Source: Cystobacterineae bacterium
GTDB lineage: Bacteria; Myxococcota; Myxococcia; Myxococcales; Myxococcaceae
Assembly: GCA_009782175.1 (NCBI GenBank)
Contig: WRKR01000014.1
Coordinates: 1 to 59,653 of the forward strand
Reading direction: 5' to 3'
DNA: 59,653 bases
The notes beneath the pieces are model-generated. The model did not search any database and was not told the DNA's origin. It worked only from the letters and a program-made list of their open reading frames with translations. Shown piece by piece: positions 34,748 to 43,848 of this stretch. A program made the position numbers and the translations under genes. Numbering within the stretch: position 1 is the stretch's first letter; the number at the start of each line of letters is the position of its first letter.

Positions 34748-35664
34748 TGCAAGAAGCCTTGTTGGATGGTTATATTGCTTTTCTTCGAGCCGAAAAAAAT
34801 GTGGCTGCAAAAACAGTAGACGCCTATGCTGCGGATATAACCGAATACCTCTCTTGGCTGGAGAAAAGCGGCCGCTCCATTGCTTGGGTGACGCCGGAAG
34901 ATTTGCTTGTGCATTTGGAGCAACTGGAGCAAAAAGGCTTGTCTGCGCGCAGCCGCGCACGTCACCTTGCGGCCATTCGTGGTTTCCATCGTTTTTTGGA
35001 AGCTGAAGAGCTTTCCACGTCCAACCCAACGCGCCAGCTCCATTCCGTTAAATTTTCAAGCAAGCTGCCTGTCTTTTTGAGCCTGGAGGAGGTGGATGCT
35101 TTGTTGGGCTCACCCCAGGTCGACACAGGGGCGGGTTTAAGAGACAAGGCCATGTTGGAATTGTTATATGCGACGGGTATGCGTGTCAGCGAGCTTGTCA
35201 GCCTTGGTTTGGACGCTGTCCGTTTAGAAGAGGGCTATGTGCGGGTGGTGGGGAAGGGCCAAAAAGAGCGGTTAATTCCCTTGGGGCGCTCAGCAGCACA
35301 GGCAATATCGGACTATCTCCGGGAGGGGCGTCCTGGTTTGCTCAAAGGGAAGCCGTCGAAGGCTCTGTTTATTTCCTCCAGGCAGAAGCCGATGTCTCGC
35401 ATGGGTTTTTGGAAATTGCTGCGTCGCTATGCATTGAAGGCAGGAATAACCAAAGACATTTCGCCGCACAAAATTCGTCATTCTTTTGCAACGCATTTAT
35501 TGGACCGAGGTGCTGATTTGCGTGCCGTTCAGGCGATGTTGGGGCATGCAGACCTCTCCACGACGCAAATTTATACGCACGTGGACACCCAGCGCCTGCG
35601 CAGCGTTTATGATAAGGCGCATCCGCGCAGCCAAAAACACCTCTCTCAAAAACACCTAAGCTAG
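34747..35664 (+). CDS. xerD: XerC/XerD-type tyrosine recombinase
   Basis: A 305-residue site-specific recombinase for resolving chromosome dimers. The N-terminal SAM-like core-binding domain (about 1-90) precedes the catalytic domain. The catalytic domain has Arg in ATGMRVSELVSL, Lys in VVGKGQKERLIPLG, HKIRHSFATHLLDRG (His-x2-Arg), LGHADLSTTQIYTHV (second His and nucleophile Tyr). Length and spacing are typical of chromosomal XerC/D, not of phage integrases. It ends with a duplicated SQKHL unit (15-bp repeat). Whether it is XerC or XerD cannot be fixed here; the synteny with scpA/scpB favours XerD. Confidence 0.92.
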   Translation: MQEALLDGYIAFLRAEKNVAAKTVDAYAADITEYLSWLEKSGRSIAWVTPEDLLVHLEQLEQKGLSARSRARHLAAIRGFHRFLEAEELSTSNPTRQLHSVKFSSKLPVFLSLEEVDALLGSPQVDTGAGLRDKAMLELLYATGMRVSELVSLGLDAVRLEEGYVRVVGKGQKERLIPLGRSAAQAISDYLREGRPGLLKGKPSKALFISSRQKPMSRMGFWKLLRRYALKAGITKDISPHKIRHSFATHLLDRGADLRAVQAMLGHADLSTTQIYTHVDTQRLRSVYDKAHPRSQKHLSQKHLS

Positions 35665-35672
35665 GAGTTGTC

Positions 35673-36689
35673 GTGCGAATTCTCTCCGGGGTCCAACCTT
35701 CTGGGCAGTTACACCTTGGAAATTATTTTGGAGCCATACGCCAGTTTGTCGAGTTGCAGAACAAAGGGGAGGCCTTATATTTTCTTGCCAACCTTCATGC
35801 CCTTAACAGTGTTCGCGATGGACAGCTGGCATACCAATTGACTTTGGAAACGGCCGCTGCATTTTTGGCTTTGGGGTTGGATGCAAGCAAGGCCATTTTA
35901 TTTCGTCAGAGTGACATTTTAGAGCTGGGAGAGGTTTATTGGGTGCTGGGGACTTTGGTGCCGATGAGCAACCTTGAGCGTGCGCATAGCTATAAAGACA
36001 AGAGGGCGCGTGGCCTTTCTGCGGACTTAGGTTTATTTGCCTATCCGGTGTTGATGGCAGCCGACATTCTTATTTATGGCTCGGACTGGGTACCCGTGGG
36101 GAAAGATCAAATTCAACATTTGGAGTTTTGTAGGGATTGGGCAACCAAATTTAATGTCGCCTATGTCCCCGGGTATGAGCCTGCGGACCCCAACGGGGAG
36201 AATGGAAACCCTCCGGGAATTTTCAAGCTGCCTGAAGCTTTTATTCGAGAAGAGACATCTGTCTTATTGGGAATAGACGGTCAAAAAATGTCCAAAAGCT
36301 ATGGGAACACCATTGAGTTGTTTGGAGATGAGAGAGAAGTGAAGAAAAAAATAATGTCGATAAAGACCGACTCCTCCCCCATAGAGACACCCAAGCCCAC
36401 TGAAAATTCCGCATTGTTTGAGTTGCTCAAAACCATGGCTCCGCAAAGCGAGTGGCCCGAGATAGAAGCGAGTTGGCGCACGGGAGGCGTGGGCTATGGG
36501 AGTTATAAAAAGAAGCTTGTTGATTATTTTCACCTTTGTTTTGACGAGCCGAGAAAGCGTTTTGCTCAGCTGATGAGAGACAAAGCAGAATTGGAGAGAA
36601 TACTTGTGAGGGGCGCAGAGAAAGCGCGCGCTTGTGCCGCGCCCATTGTGCAGAAAATCAGAGTGGCTGTTGGCATTTCACGTTGCTGA
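35673..36689 (+). CDS. trpS: Tryptophanyl-tRNA synthetase
   Basis: A 338-residue class I aminoacyl-tRNA synthetase charging tRNA-Trp. The HIGH-like motif is QPSGQLHLGNYFGAI and the KMSKS loop is GQKMSKSYGN. MAADILIYGSDWVPVGKDQ and the Trp pocket region are as in bacterial TrpS. Start GTG 35673 has AGGAG (35663-35667) at good spacing. It lies 8 bases after xerD and 15 bases before scpA, inside a chromosome-maintenance operon. Confidence 0.95.
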   Translation: MRILSGVQPSGQLHLGNYFGAIRQFVELQNKGEALYFLANLHALNSVRDGQLAYQLTLETAAAFLALGLDASKAILFRQSDILELGEVYWVLGTLVPMSNLERAHSYKDKRARGLSADLGLFAYPVLMAADILIYGSDWVPVGKDQIQHLEFCRDWATKFNVAYVPGYEPADPNGENGNPPGIFKLPEAFIREETSVLLGIDGQKMSKSYGNTIELFGDEREVKKKIMSIKTDSSPIETPKPTENSALFELLKTMAPQSEWPEIEASWRTGGVGYGSYKKKLVDYFHLCFDEPRKRFAQLMRDKAELERILVRGAEKARACAAPIVQKIRVAVGISRC

Positions 36690-36704
36690 TTTAGGAACTC
36701 GAAA

Positions 36705-37520
36705 ATGAGTGTTGCGCGTGACGACTTTCGCATTGCATTGCCGAATTTTGAAGGCCCTTTGGACCTTCTTTTGCACCTTATTCAGGAACACAGGATTGAT
36801 ATTTTTGACATTCCCATTGCGCTGATTACGGAAAAATATCTTGAGAGCCTGGAGAAAATGCGCGCCATCCACCTGGATATTTGCAGTGAATTTTTGTTGA
36901 TGGCGGCCACATTGCTGCAACTGAAATCTCGGCTTTTGGTGCCCTCACCCAAGCTTGCTCCCGAAGAAGGCGAAGGAACAGAAAAAGCCAAAGACGTCCG
37001 TGAGGAGTTGGTGCGCAGGTTGTTGGAATACCAGAAATATAAAGCTGCAGCTCAGCAACTTGCCGCAAGGCCATTGCTTGGAAAAACTGTTTTTTGCAGA
37101 AAAACCCAGATAGAAAAAATTCCTTTGGGAGAAGGAGAGCCCAAGTTTGTGGAGGTTTCTATTTATCGCCTTGTGGATTTTTTTAGCGAGGCCATTAAAA
37201 AGCTTGAGCCCAGGCTGCAGCATGAAGTTGTTCGCGAGCAATTGAGTTTGTCCAAGGCCATACAGACGTTGATTGTGCAATTGCAAGAAAGGCCCCAGAG
37301 GGCGTTTTTGGAGTTGCTTGGAGCGGCCCGCTCTCGCTCTGAAATAACCATTTTGTTTCTTGGGGTGTTGGAAATGTGTCGTCTCAAACTTATACGTATT
37401 CGGCAAAAGGTTGAGACGGGTGATATTTTTATTGTTGCCCGAGAAGAGTTAGAGGGAAAAGTGGCCGTAGATTTTCAAGAGGCAACCCCGACACAGGCGA
37501 GCTGGACTTCATACATATAA
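36705..37520 (+). CDS. scpA: Segregation and condensation protein A
   Basis: A 271-residue kleisin that bridges the SMC heads in the SMC-ScpAB condensin. The N-terminal signature FEGPLDLLLHLIQEHRIDIF and DIPIALITEKYLE is clear, followed by LLMAATLLQLKSRLLVP. The C-terminal winged helix includes FLELLGAARSRSEITILFLGVLEM and LKLIRIRQ. It is followed by scpB in the usual order. No smc gene is in the window. Confidence 0.95.
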   Translation: MSVARDDFRIALPNFEGPLDLLLHLIQEHRIDIFDIPIALITEKYLESLEKMRAIHLDICSEFLLMAATLLQLKSRLLVPSPKLAPEEGEGTEKAKDVREELVRRLLEYQKYKAAAQQLAARPLLGKTVFCRKTQIEKIPLGEGEPKFVEVSIYRLVDFFSEAIKKLEPRLQHEVVREQLSLSKAIQTLIVQLQERPQRAFLELLGAARSRSEITILFLGVLEMCRLKLIRIRQKVETGDIFIVAREELEGKVAVDFQEATPTQASWTSYI

Positions 37521-37554
37521 AGCACGTGGAGCTTTTGACTGAAGGAGAGAGATT

Positions 37555-38439
37555 TTGGATGCGGATATGTGGACTGAAAATTCTGACGAATTGCCTGGTG
37601 CTCAGAATGAGTTGGATGTTTGTCCTGAAGAAATAGATGCTCCTGCGGAAGATGACAAAACGGCGGCGGTTTTTGCAGAATGGGTGCGCGAAAGCAGTGC
37701 ACTTGCCCCACAAACGATACGCTGCATTTTAGAGAGTTTGCTGTTTTTGGCTTCCAAGCCACTCTCCTTGGCAGCGCTTTATGAGGCAACGGGGATTTCA
37801 AAGCCCACAATCCTTTCAGAGCTTCAGAATATACAAGCCATTTATAGTGAAAATATTTCTGGCATTGTTTTGCATGAGGTGAGTGAAGGTTGGCAGTTGA
37901 GGACGAGTGAAGTGTCGCAGAAATATGCGCTTCGTTTTTTGAAAGCAAAGCCGCAAAGGCTGACGCGCTCTGCCTTGGAGACATTGGCCATTGTTGCCTA
38001 TCGCCAGCCTGTGACGCGGCCTGAAGTGGAGGACATTCGCGGCGTGGATTCTGGCGGGGTTTTGAAAGCCTTGTTGGAGAGAAAACTCATAAAAATTCTT
38101 GGAAAAAAAGAAGAGGTTGGAAGGCCGCTTTTATATGGAACGACGCCAGAATTTTTGCAGTTTTTTTCACTTAAAAACCTTTCGGCTTTGCCTTCATTGC
38201 AGGAATTCCACGAGTTGACGAAGGAGCATGAAGAAATTCTTGAAAGTGAAACCAGTCCTTTAGAGTCTGTTGCCCAATTGGCTGACAACACTTTTCAATT
38301 GAGGCTTAAAAAGAAGCATGACGAAGCTGAGCAAAGCTTTAGGGAGTTAGAGAGGGCCATTTCAGAAGCAGAAGTTTCTTCTAAAGAGGTTGTTTCGAGT
38401 TTGAATGCATTGCAGTCAACAGATGAGAGCAAGGAATAG
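37555..38439 (+). CDS. scpB: Segregation and condensation protein B
   Basis: A 294-residue partner of ScpA with two winged-helix domains (about 55-210): CILESLLFLASKPLSLAAL, GWQLRTS, RLTRSALETLAIVAYRQPVTRPEVEDIRG with VDSGGVLKALLERKLI. An acidic N-terminal tail (1-50) and a charged C-terminal tail (215-294) extend it beyond the usual 180-200 residues. Start TTG 37555 has AAGGAGAG 7 bases upstream; ATG 37567 is the alternative. Confidence 0.93.
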   Translation: MDADMWTENSDELPGAQNELDVCPEEIDAPAEDDKTAAVFAEWVRESSALAPQTIRCILESLLFLASKPLSLAALYEATGISKPTILSELQNIQAIYSENISGIVLHEVSEGWQLRTSEVSQKYALRFLKAKPQRLTRSALETLAIVAYRQPVTRPEVEDIRGVDSGGVLKALLERKLIKILGKKEEVGRPLLYGTTPEFLQFFSLKNLSALPSLQEFHELTKEHEEILESETSPLESVAQLADNTFQLRLKKKHDEAEQSFRELERAISEAEVSSKEVVSSLNALQSTDESKE

Positions 38440-38507
38440 TTATTTAAGGGCATGCAATGCTGGCGACTGCGCTATACTGTGGCATTATTGTGAGAGGGAG
38501 CTTTGAG

Positions 38508-38999
38508 ATGAAGACAGAGCGCAAGGGTTTTTTAAAAAGCGGCTCCACAGAAGAGCAAGCCCGGGAGGAAGCTGTTTTTAGAGAAGCCATTCGCAAAGCG
38601 GGGCTTCGAACGACCTCAGCTCGCTTGGCGGTGCTCAAGAGCCTTATGCGCATGCGTTCTCCTGTTTCACATGCCGAGTTGATTATTGCCCTGGAAGGTT
38701 GTGGTTTTGACAGAGCGACTCTCTACCGCAATTTGATGGATTTGACGGAGGTGGGTTTATTGGAGCGCATTGATTTAGGCGACCATATATGGAGGTTTGA
38801 GCTCAAAACTTTGGGGGAGCAAGCGCGGAAGCAAAAGCGCAACTCGCACCCCCATTTTGCGTGCGTGGATTGTGGCCAGGTTTCATGTCTTCCCGAAGTT
38901 ACCCTCAAGACAAACTCTCGTCTCAAAATGCCCAAAGCCTTGAGTGAGCAACGTGTCTCCGTGCAAATTCGCGGGCAGTGTGATGATTGCAGCCGATGA
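38508..38999 (+). CDS. Fur-family metalloregulator
   Basis: A 163-residue transcription regulator. The winged helix includes GLRTTSARLAVLKSLM, FDRATLYRNLMDLTEVGLLERI. The C-terminal part has HPHFACVDCGQVSCLPEV and GQCDDC, giving two C-x2-C pairs for structural zinc, and HPHF for the metal site. GAGGGAG precedes ATG 38508. Zur, Fur and PerR cannot be told apart from sequence alone; the 'HPHFACVDCGQVSCL' style is common in Zur/Fur-like proteins of this group. The stop overlaps the start of the next gene (ATGA), linking it to the PAP2 gene. Confidence 0.87.
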   Translation: MKTERKGFLKSGSTEEQAREEAVFREAIRKAGLRTTSARLAVLKSLMRMRSPVSHAELIIALEGCGFDRATLYRNLMDLTEVGLLERIDLGDHIWRFELKTLGEQARKQKRNSHPHFACVDCGQVSCLPEVTLKTNSRLKMPKALSEQRVSVQIRGQCDDCSR

Positions 39000-39571
39000 G
39001 CCAACAGGACTATCGCCTCCCTCTGGACGAGGAAATTTTCTTTGCCATTAACCACCTGGACTGGCGTCCTCTGGAGTTGTTTTGGGTGGCTTTGTCTTCT
39101 ATGTGGATGGCTGTATTTTCTTTGGCTGTTGTGGGTTGTTGGTTGGTTTGGCGAGAGCGAACTTTTGCATGGCGGCCTCTTTTGGCATTGGCTCTCGCAA
39201 TGGCGACGACAGACTTATTGGGCGCCCGTGTGTTGAAACCTTGGTTTGAGCGCATGCGCCCATGCTTTGCCTTCCCAGAAACCGTTCGCCAGTTAATTCC
39301 CATTGCGGATTCAGGCGCGATGCCGAGCTTGCACGCGGCCAATGCTTTTGCTGCAGCCTTTGCTTTGTTGTGTTTTTTTCCAAAAACAGCGCCATGGGGC
39401 CTTTTGCTTGCTTTGTTGATTGCATTGAGCCGCATAGGCGTGGGAGTGCATTGGCCTTCTGACATTTTGGCCGGCGCTGTTTTTGGGGCATGCATGGGCA
39501 TTTTCTGGGCGTGGGTTTTAAGAGGCCGGGCTTTTGTGTTGAAGCAAGGCACAAAAATGAAAACACCCTAA
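38996..39571 (+). CDS. PAP2-type membrane lipid phosphatase
   Basis: A 191-residue integral membrane protein of the PAP2 (PgpB/BacA-like) superfamily. It has the three classical phosphatase motifs: KPWFERMRP (KX6RP), GAMPSLHAANAFAA (PSxH) and SRIGVGVHWPSD (SRX5HX3D). It could dephosphorylate undecaprenyl pyrophosphate or phosphatidic acid/phosphatidylglycerophosphate. Unlike the PAP2 protein in the inositol cluster, it has the full KX6RP motif. ATG 38996 overlaps the regulator stop codon. Confidence 0.9.
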   Translation: MSQQDYRLPLDEEIFFAINHLDWRPLELFWVALSSMWMAVFSLAVVGCWLVWRERTFAWRPLLALALAMATTDLLGARVLKPWFERMRPCFAFPETVRQLIPIADSGAMPSLHAANAFAAAFALLCFFPKTAPWGLLLALLIALSRIGVGVHWPSDILAGAVFGACMGIFWAWVLRGRAFVLKQGTKMKTP

Positions 39572-39607
39572 AACCTTTTCATCCGCTTGGCGCTGTTGTT
39601 TGCTCTG

Positions 39608-39692
39608 CCATTGCCCAATGGGGAGGGCATTCAGTGAGAAGGGGCTTAGACCGGTTCAACGTTAAATTGATTTTCCAGACCGGTTTCAAACG
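39608..39692. repeat. Small palindrome and direct repeats between convergent genes
   Basis: CCATTG-CC-CAATGG (39608-39621) is a perfect palindromic pair. GACCGGTTCAACG (39649-39661) recurs with two inserted bases at 39678-39692. It sits in the 147-base gap between the PAP2 gene and truD. No T-run supports a terminator. Confidence 0.45.
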
Positions 39693-39718
39693 TGGCGCTG
39701 TGGCCATCTGGCTTGGGC

Positions 39719-40882
39719 TTAGAGGAACAAGCGTTTCACAAGCAATGTGGCATAGCTGCCGGGTTTCAGGGTGAAGGCCACGTTAATTTTTTTATGGGGG
39801 GGGTTGAGCTCATCCTCTCGGATTTTTCCGACCACCAATTTATAGGGAAAAATAAGCAAAGGGCGCTCTTCATGTTTGAAAAACAGCTTTCCCTCCACGT
39901 TGGGGATTTTTAAGTTTTCGAGTTTTATTTTTTCTTTACCAAGCACCCATGTGATGGCCTCTTCAATTTGGGGGTTTGAGAAGGTACTTTTGGGAGAGAG
40001 CAGGGGGAAGCGGAGTTGTTTAAGGGTTTTTATTTGTGCAGGGGTTGCGCGTTTGTGAAAGAGCAGAGAGCCGGCCTGATAGGGGATAACGGCCAAGTCT
40101 TCTCTGGCGAACATGAGTTGCAAGAGCCTGCGTACGCCTTCGTTCCAGAGATAGGATTGATACGTAAAAAGCAGCATGGCCCTATAGTCCGAGTTGATTT
40201 GCATGAAGGCGCGAGCAAAGTCCTTGGGCGCTGTGCGCAGAGAGAACAGGATACGCGCATATTTTTTATTGGCTTTATAGGGGCAATACGCATCAAACGT
40301 GCCCCAATTTTCAGCCCAAAACTGCTTCACCTTTGCATCATCGGACCTGTCTAATTTCGAAGGCTTTGCCATGTAGTTGCGCAATGCCGTTTCGAAGTCA
40401 CCTCGGATGAGATCTTTAGCGATATAGCCTTGCCCATGTTTAATGGAGCCGAAGCGTTGGCTATCAAAATAATTGATAAAGCCAATCTCTTTTATTTCGT
40501 TTGCATTTTGGGTGAGCACGTCCATTTCTTGGGTATTTAGGCCTCGGGTGGTGACGGAGAAGCGGTTGGAGGTGGTATTTTGGGCACAGAGGGGTTGTTG
40601 GGTGCGTCCGAGAAATTTAAGGCGCAAGTTAGGCTCTTGCATTTCAACATCGGCGGATTCTACGGCGATAATTTGTTCTGTGCGGCCTTGTTTGTCTTTG
40701 AGGCCGCAATAGCTGATGGAGCCGGGTTTTAGGCCGAAGCGTTCTCTGACGATTTCGACGGCATCAAAAGTGGAGAGTTTTTGTTTATCCATCAAATAAA
40801 CGCGATAACGTCCGGCGGGGTGCTTGTGAAACTTATAGGATTCTGTGACAAGAAAGTCTTCGGGACGTTGTTTCATGCGCAT
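39719..40882 (-). CDS. truD: tRNA pseudouridine(13) synthase TruD
   Basis: A 387-residue enzyme that makes pseudouridine at tRNA position 13. Seen: RPEDFLVTE at the start, ISYCGLKDKQGRTEQ holding the catalytic Asp, NRFSVTTRGL, IGFINYFDSQRFGS and the TRUD insertion domain in the middle. YQSYLWNEGVRRLL follows. Two close starts (40882 and 40876) are possible. It is divergent from the FHA-GAF-cyclase gene; the gap has a 13-bp direct repeat. Confidence 0.93.
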   Translation of the reverse strand: MRMKQRPEDFLVTESYKFHKHPAGRYRVYLMDKQKLSTFDAVEIVRERFGLKPGSISYCGLKDKQGRTEQIIAVESADVEMQEPNLRLKFLGRTQQPLCAQNTTSNRFSVTTRGLNTQEMDVLTQNANEIKEIGFINYFDSQRFGSIKHGQGYIAKDLIRGDFETALRNYMAKPSKLDRSDDAKVKQFWAENWGTFDAYCPYKANKKYARILFSLRTAPKDFARAFMQINSDYRAMLLFTYQSYLWNEGVRRLLQLMFAREDLAVIPYQAGSLLFHKRATPAQIKTLKQLRFPLLSPKSTFSNPQIEEAITWVLGKEKIKLENLKIPNVEGKLFFKHEERPLLIFPYKLVVGKIREDELNPPHKKINVAFTLKPGSYATLLVKRLFL

Positions 40883-40944
40883 GGGAGCATCTCGATATGG
40901 GGAGCGGTGGTAGTTAGCTTAACGTCCCTGGCTTGGTCAGTATT

Positions 40945-40970
40945 GTATTGCACAACTGTATTGTACAACT
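40945..40970. promoter_or_regulatory. Tandem 13-bp direct repeat in divergent promoter region
   Basis: GTATTGCACAACT (40945-40957) is followed at once by GTATTGTACAACT (40958-40970), differing at one position. Each includes a near-palindrome (TTGCACAA, TTGTACAA). The location between truD and the cyclase gene suits an operator; no regulator is identified. Confidence 0.35.
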
Positions 40971-41031
40971 AGCGTTTCCAGGGGACACGCGCAAAGAAGA
41001 AATGATTGTGCTATCAGCAAAACCATAACCT

Positions 41032-42669
41032 ATGAATGTCAAAACGGGTGCAAAGCATGTTGTTCAGCCAGTGGGCTCGTTAAGGGAGCCGCGGCTATTG
41101 GGGCACTTTGGTCAAGATCAAATTGCTGAAGTGGCGATTGGTTTCAAATTGGCGCTTGGGCGTCATACTCAAAACGACATTCAATTGTTAGATAGAGAAG
41201 TTTCAAAGCTGCACGCCATTATTGAACGTCGCGGCAAGCTTTTCTTTTTGAGAGATCTCAACTCATCCAACGGGAGTTTTGTCAACGGGCGCAAGGTGAA
41301 TGAGCTTCAGTTGGCGGATGGTGACGAGATTGTTCTTGGCAACAGCTGGTTTATTTTTCGCTCTGGAGAGGTGTCTGTCCCCACGCACGCAGGCGTCATG
41401 GTGGTGGACGCCGATGCAACGCAATCATCCGTGGTGGCAGAGATTGAAGCAAAAGAGACCGTTTTGTTTCGGCCTTTGGAGCAGCATGATGACTTGCAGA
41501 CGTTGAAACAAGACTATGAGAAGTTGAGGATTGCCAATGAGTTTCATCGCCTTGTTGGCATGGAACCCGATTTTGACAGTCTGCTGAAAAAAATATTGCA
41601 TGTGGCGTTTCAATTGTTGAGTGCAGACAACGCTGTTTTGTTTCTTTTTGATTCAGCACACAAACTAAGGCCCAAGGCGGTTTATCGAAAAAAAGAGGGT
41701 GACACAGAAGAAGTGGTCATCTCTCAAACTTTGCTTGAGCGTGTTGTGAAGACACAGCAGGCGGTTTTGACAGCAGATGCTGTTTTGGATTCTCGGTTTT
41801 CGGCTTCTGACAGCATTGTCGCGCAAGGCATACGCTCTGCGATGGCGGTTCCGTTATTGTCGAAGAACGAGCTAAAAGGAGTCTTATTTTGCGACACACG
41901 TGAGCGTGTGAATGCGTTTAGTGAGAAAGATCTTCGGTTGCTTTCCAGCATTGCCTGGCAAGCTGCGGTATCTCTAGAAAATGCCGAGCTCATGGAGAAA
42001 ATCAGCAAGGAGGCTGTTACGCGTGCAGAGCTTTCGCGGTTTTTGTCGCCGGCTGTTGCAGAGATGGTGATCAGAGGTGAAGTGAAGGAATTGCGGCAGG
42101 GCGTTTCAACTGAAGTAACCACTTTGTTTGCAGACATTCGAGGTTTTACTTCTCTGGCGGAAGAAGAGACGCCAGAGAAAGTGGTGGCGATGCTCAACGT
42201 ATTTTTCTCTGCAATGGCGGAAATTGTTTTTCGTTTTGAGGGGACTTTAGACAAATTTATAGGCGATTGCATTATGGCCGTATGGGGCCCACCTTCACTG
42301 CACAAGGATGATGCTCGCAGGGCCTTGTCTGCTGCCCTTGAGATGCAGGACACCATTGCTAAGCTGAATGCGCAGAGAGAAGAAACCCAGTTGCCCCGGC
42401 TCCTCGTGGGGATCGGCGTTAACACAGGCCAAGCCATTGTGGGCTATATGGGCTCGAGCAAACGGCATGAGTTTACGGCTGTTGGCGATGCAGTGAATGT
42501 AGCATCACGTCTGTGCAATCTTGCAAAGGGCGGAGAAATTCTGACCACTTCAAACACCTTAGAGAAAGCTTGTGAAGGGTTTGTTGCTGAGCCTATGGCT
42601 GTTGTTCAGGTGCGAGGCAAAGAGAAAGGTGTCGACACCTATCGTGTATTGGGGTTAGCAGAGGGTTAG
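41032..42669 (+). CDS. FHA-GAF-class III adenylate/guanylate cyclase
   Basis: A 545-residue cytosolic signalling protein. The FHA domain (about 40-110: LALGRHTQNDIQL, VSKLHAIIE, LNSSNGSFVNG) binds phosphothreonine peptides. The GAF domain (about 175-315) senses a small ligand. The cyclase domain (about 350-540) has LFADIRGFTSLAE with metal Asp, FIGDCIMAVWG with the second metal Asp, and TAVGDAVNVASRL. Substrate choice (ATP or GTP) is not certain. It is followed 8 bases later by a Ser/Thr kinase gene. The kinase could create the phosphothreonine that the FHA domain reads. This link is inferred. Confidence 0.9.
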   Translation: MNVKTGAKHVVQPVGSLREPRLLGHFGQDQIAEVAIGFKLALGRHTQNDIQLLDREVSKLHAIIERRGKLFFLRDLNSSNGSFVNGRKVNELQLADGDEIVLGNSWFIFRSGEVSVPTHAGVMVVDADATQSSVVAEIEAKETVLFRPLEQHDDLQTLKQDYEKLRIANEFHRLVGMEPDFDSLLKKILHVAFQLLSADNAVLFLFDSAHKLRPKAVYRKKEGDTEEVVISQTLLERVVKTQQAVLTADAVLDSRFSASDSIVAQGIRSAMAVPLLSKNELKGVLFCDTRERVNAFSEKDLRLLSSIAWQAAVSLENAELMEKISKEAVTRAELSRFLSPAVAEMVIRGEVKELRQGVSTEVTTLFADIRGFTSLAEEETPEKVVAMLNVFFSAMAEIVFRFEGTLDKFIGDCIMAVWGPPSLHKDDARRALSAALEMQDTIAKLNAQREETQLPRLLVGIGVNTGQAIVGYMGSSKRHEFTAVGDAVNVASRLCNLAKGGEILTTSNTLEKACEGFVAEPMAVVQVRGKEKGVDTYRVLGLAEG

Positions 42670-42677
42670 CCAACGCC

Positions 42678-43835
42678 ATGTCCAGCTTTGAGCGACTGCA
42701 ATCTTGTCCCAATTGTTTTCGCCGACATGATATTTCCATATATGTCAGCGGCCAAAAAATAGCTTGTATATGCGGCATTCGCTTTGAAGTTGTGCGAAAA
42801 GAAATGAGAGCCAACTTGGACAAACCCGCTTTGCCAAGCCCAAAGGCTTTTTCTTCGCCATCCGCATTGGATACGCGGGTTGCCCCGCTTAAGCCTCCCC
42901 ACATTCCTGGATATACTTTGCTCGAGCTGATTGGTCGCGGAGGCATGGGAGAAGTCTGGCGTGCCGAGCAGATTTCGCTGAAGCGGACAGTTGCCATCAA
43001 ACTTTTGCCGGCGGCTTTGGAGCGTGCGCCAGAATTTATAAGTCGGTTTGAAAAAGAGGCCTCTGCATTGGCGCTTCTGTCCCATCCCCATATTATTCAG
43101 GTGATTGACAGGGGTGTTGCAGAAGAGCGCTATTATATCGTCATGGAATATGTGTCTGGTCAATCGCTTCGAGAAAAGCTCTCCAATGGCCGTCTGGCAT
43201 TGCAGGAGGCTGCTGAGCTGATTTCAGTGATTGCGTGTGCCGTTGATTATATGCATGCGCAGGCGGTGATCCATAGAGATTTAAAACCTGAAAATATTTT
43301 GTTGGATGCGGCAGGCAACATCAAAGTGGCTGATTTCGGATTGGCTGGCATCCAAAGTGGCGGCAAGGAGTTTGCGTTGACAGCAACGGCTGTTGCCATG
43401 GGCAGCATGAATTATATGGCGCCCGAGCAACGAAAAGATGCAAAGCACGTGGATAACCGAACCGATATTTATGCCTTAGGGGTTATTTTCTATGAAATGT
43501 TGACAGGCGAACTTCCTGTGGGGAAATTTAAGATGCCTTCGGAAATAGACGTCCATTTCCCTCAAGGTTTGGATGAAATTGTTTCTCAGATGCTGCAAGC
43601 CAGCCCTGAAGCAAGGCCTGCTCGTGCCGCGTGGATTGCACAAAGGCTTGAGGCACTTTTGCAAAGGCCGCCGGAAGCCAACCGAGCTTTGCAAAGCAAG
43701 AAGAGAGGTTATGGTTTGCCTTGGTGGTTGCTTGTTGCGCTTGTTGGTGGGCTTTTGGCCTATGGGGGATTTGTTTTGACGAAGAAAGAAGGCAGCACCC
43801 CATCAACATTGCCAAGCGGTTTCATTTCAGAATGA
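42678..43835 (+). CDS. Membrane-anchored Ser/Thr protein kinase with N-terminal Cys motif
   Basis: A 385-residue Hanks-type kinase. Residues 10-32 hold a zinc-ribbon-like set of cysteines (CPNC ... CIC). The kinase domain (about 77-335) has the Gly loop IGRGGMGEVW, VAIKLL with the ATP-binding Lys, HRDLKPENILL, ADFG, and MAPEQR. A single transmembrane helix follows (about 350-372: WWLLVALVGGLLAYGGFVL), leaving only a short outside tail. So it lacks a large external sensor. It forms a two-gene unit with the FHA-cyclase. Confidence 0.92.
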   Translation: MSSFERLQSCPNCFRRHDISIYVSGQKIACICGIRFEVVRKEMRANLDKPALPSPKAFSSPSALDTRVAPLKPPHIPGYTLLELIGRGGMGEVWRAEQISLKRTVAIKLLPAALERAPEFISRFEKEASALALLSHPHIIQVIDRGVAEERYYIVMEYVSGQSLREKLSNGRLALQEAAELISVIACAVDYMHAQAVIHRDLKPENILLDAAGNIKVADFGLAGIQSGGKEFALTATAVAMGSMNYMAPEQRKDAKHVDNRTDIYALGVIFYEMLTGELPVGKFKMPSEIDVHFPQGLDEIVSQMLQASPEARPARAAWIAQRLEALLQRPPEANRALQSKKRGYGLPWWLLVALVGGLLAYGGFVLTKKEGSTPSTLPSGFISE

Positions 43836-43848
43836 GGGGCCGTTGGCT

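Noticed and set aside
34747-35664. XerC/D gene as part of an integron or phage
   Set aside because: Its length, motifs and setting with trpS/scpA/scpB fit the chromosomal dimer-resolution enzyme; no phage or cassette genes are near.
41032-42669. GGDEF-type diguanylate cyclase for the FHA-GAF protein
   Set aside because: No GG(D/E)EF motif; the ADIRGFT and FIGD motifs define a class III nucleotide cyclase.
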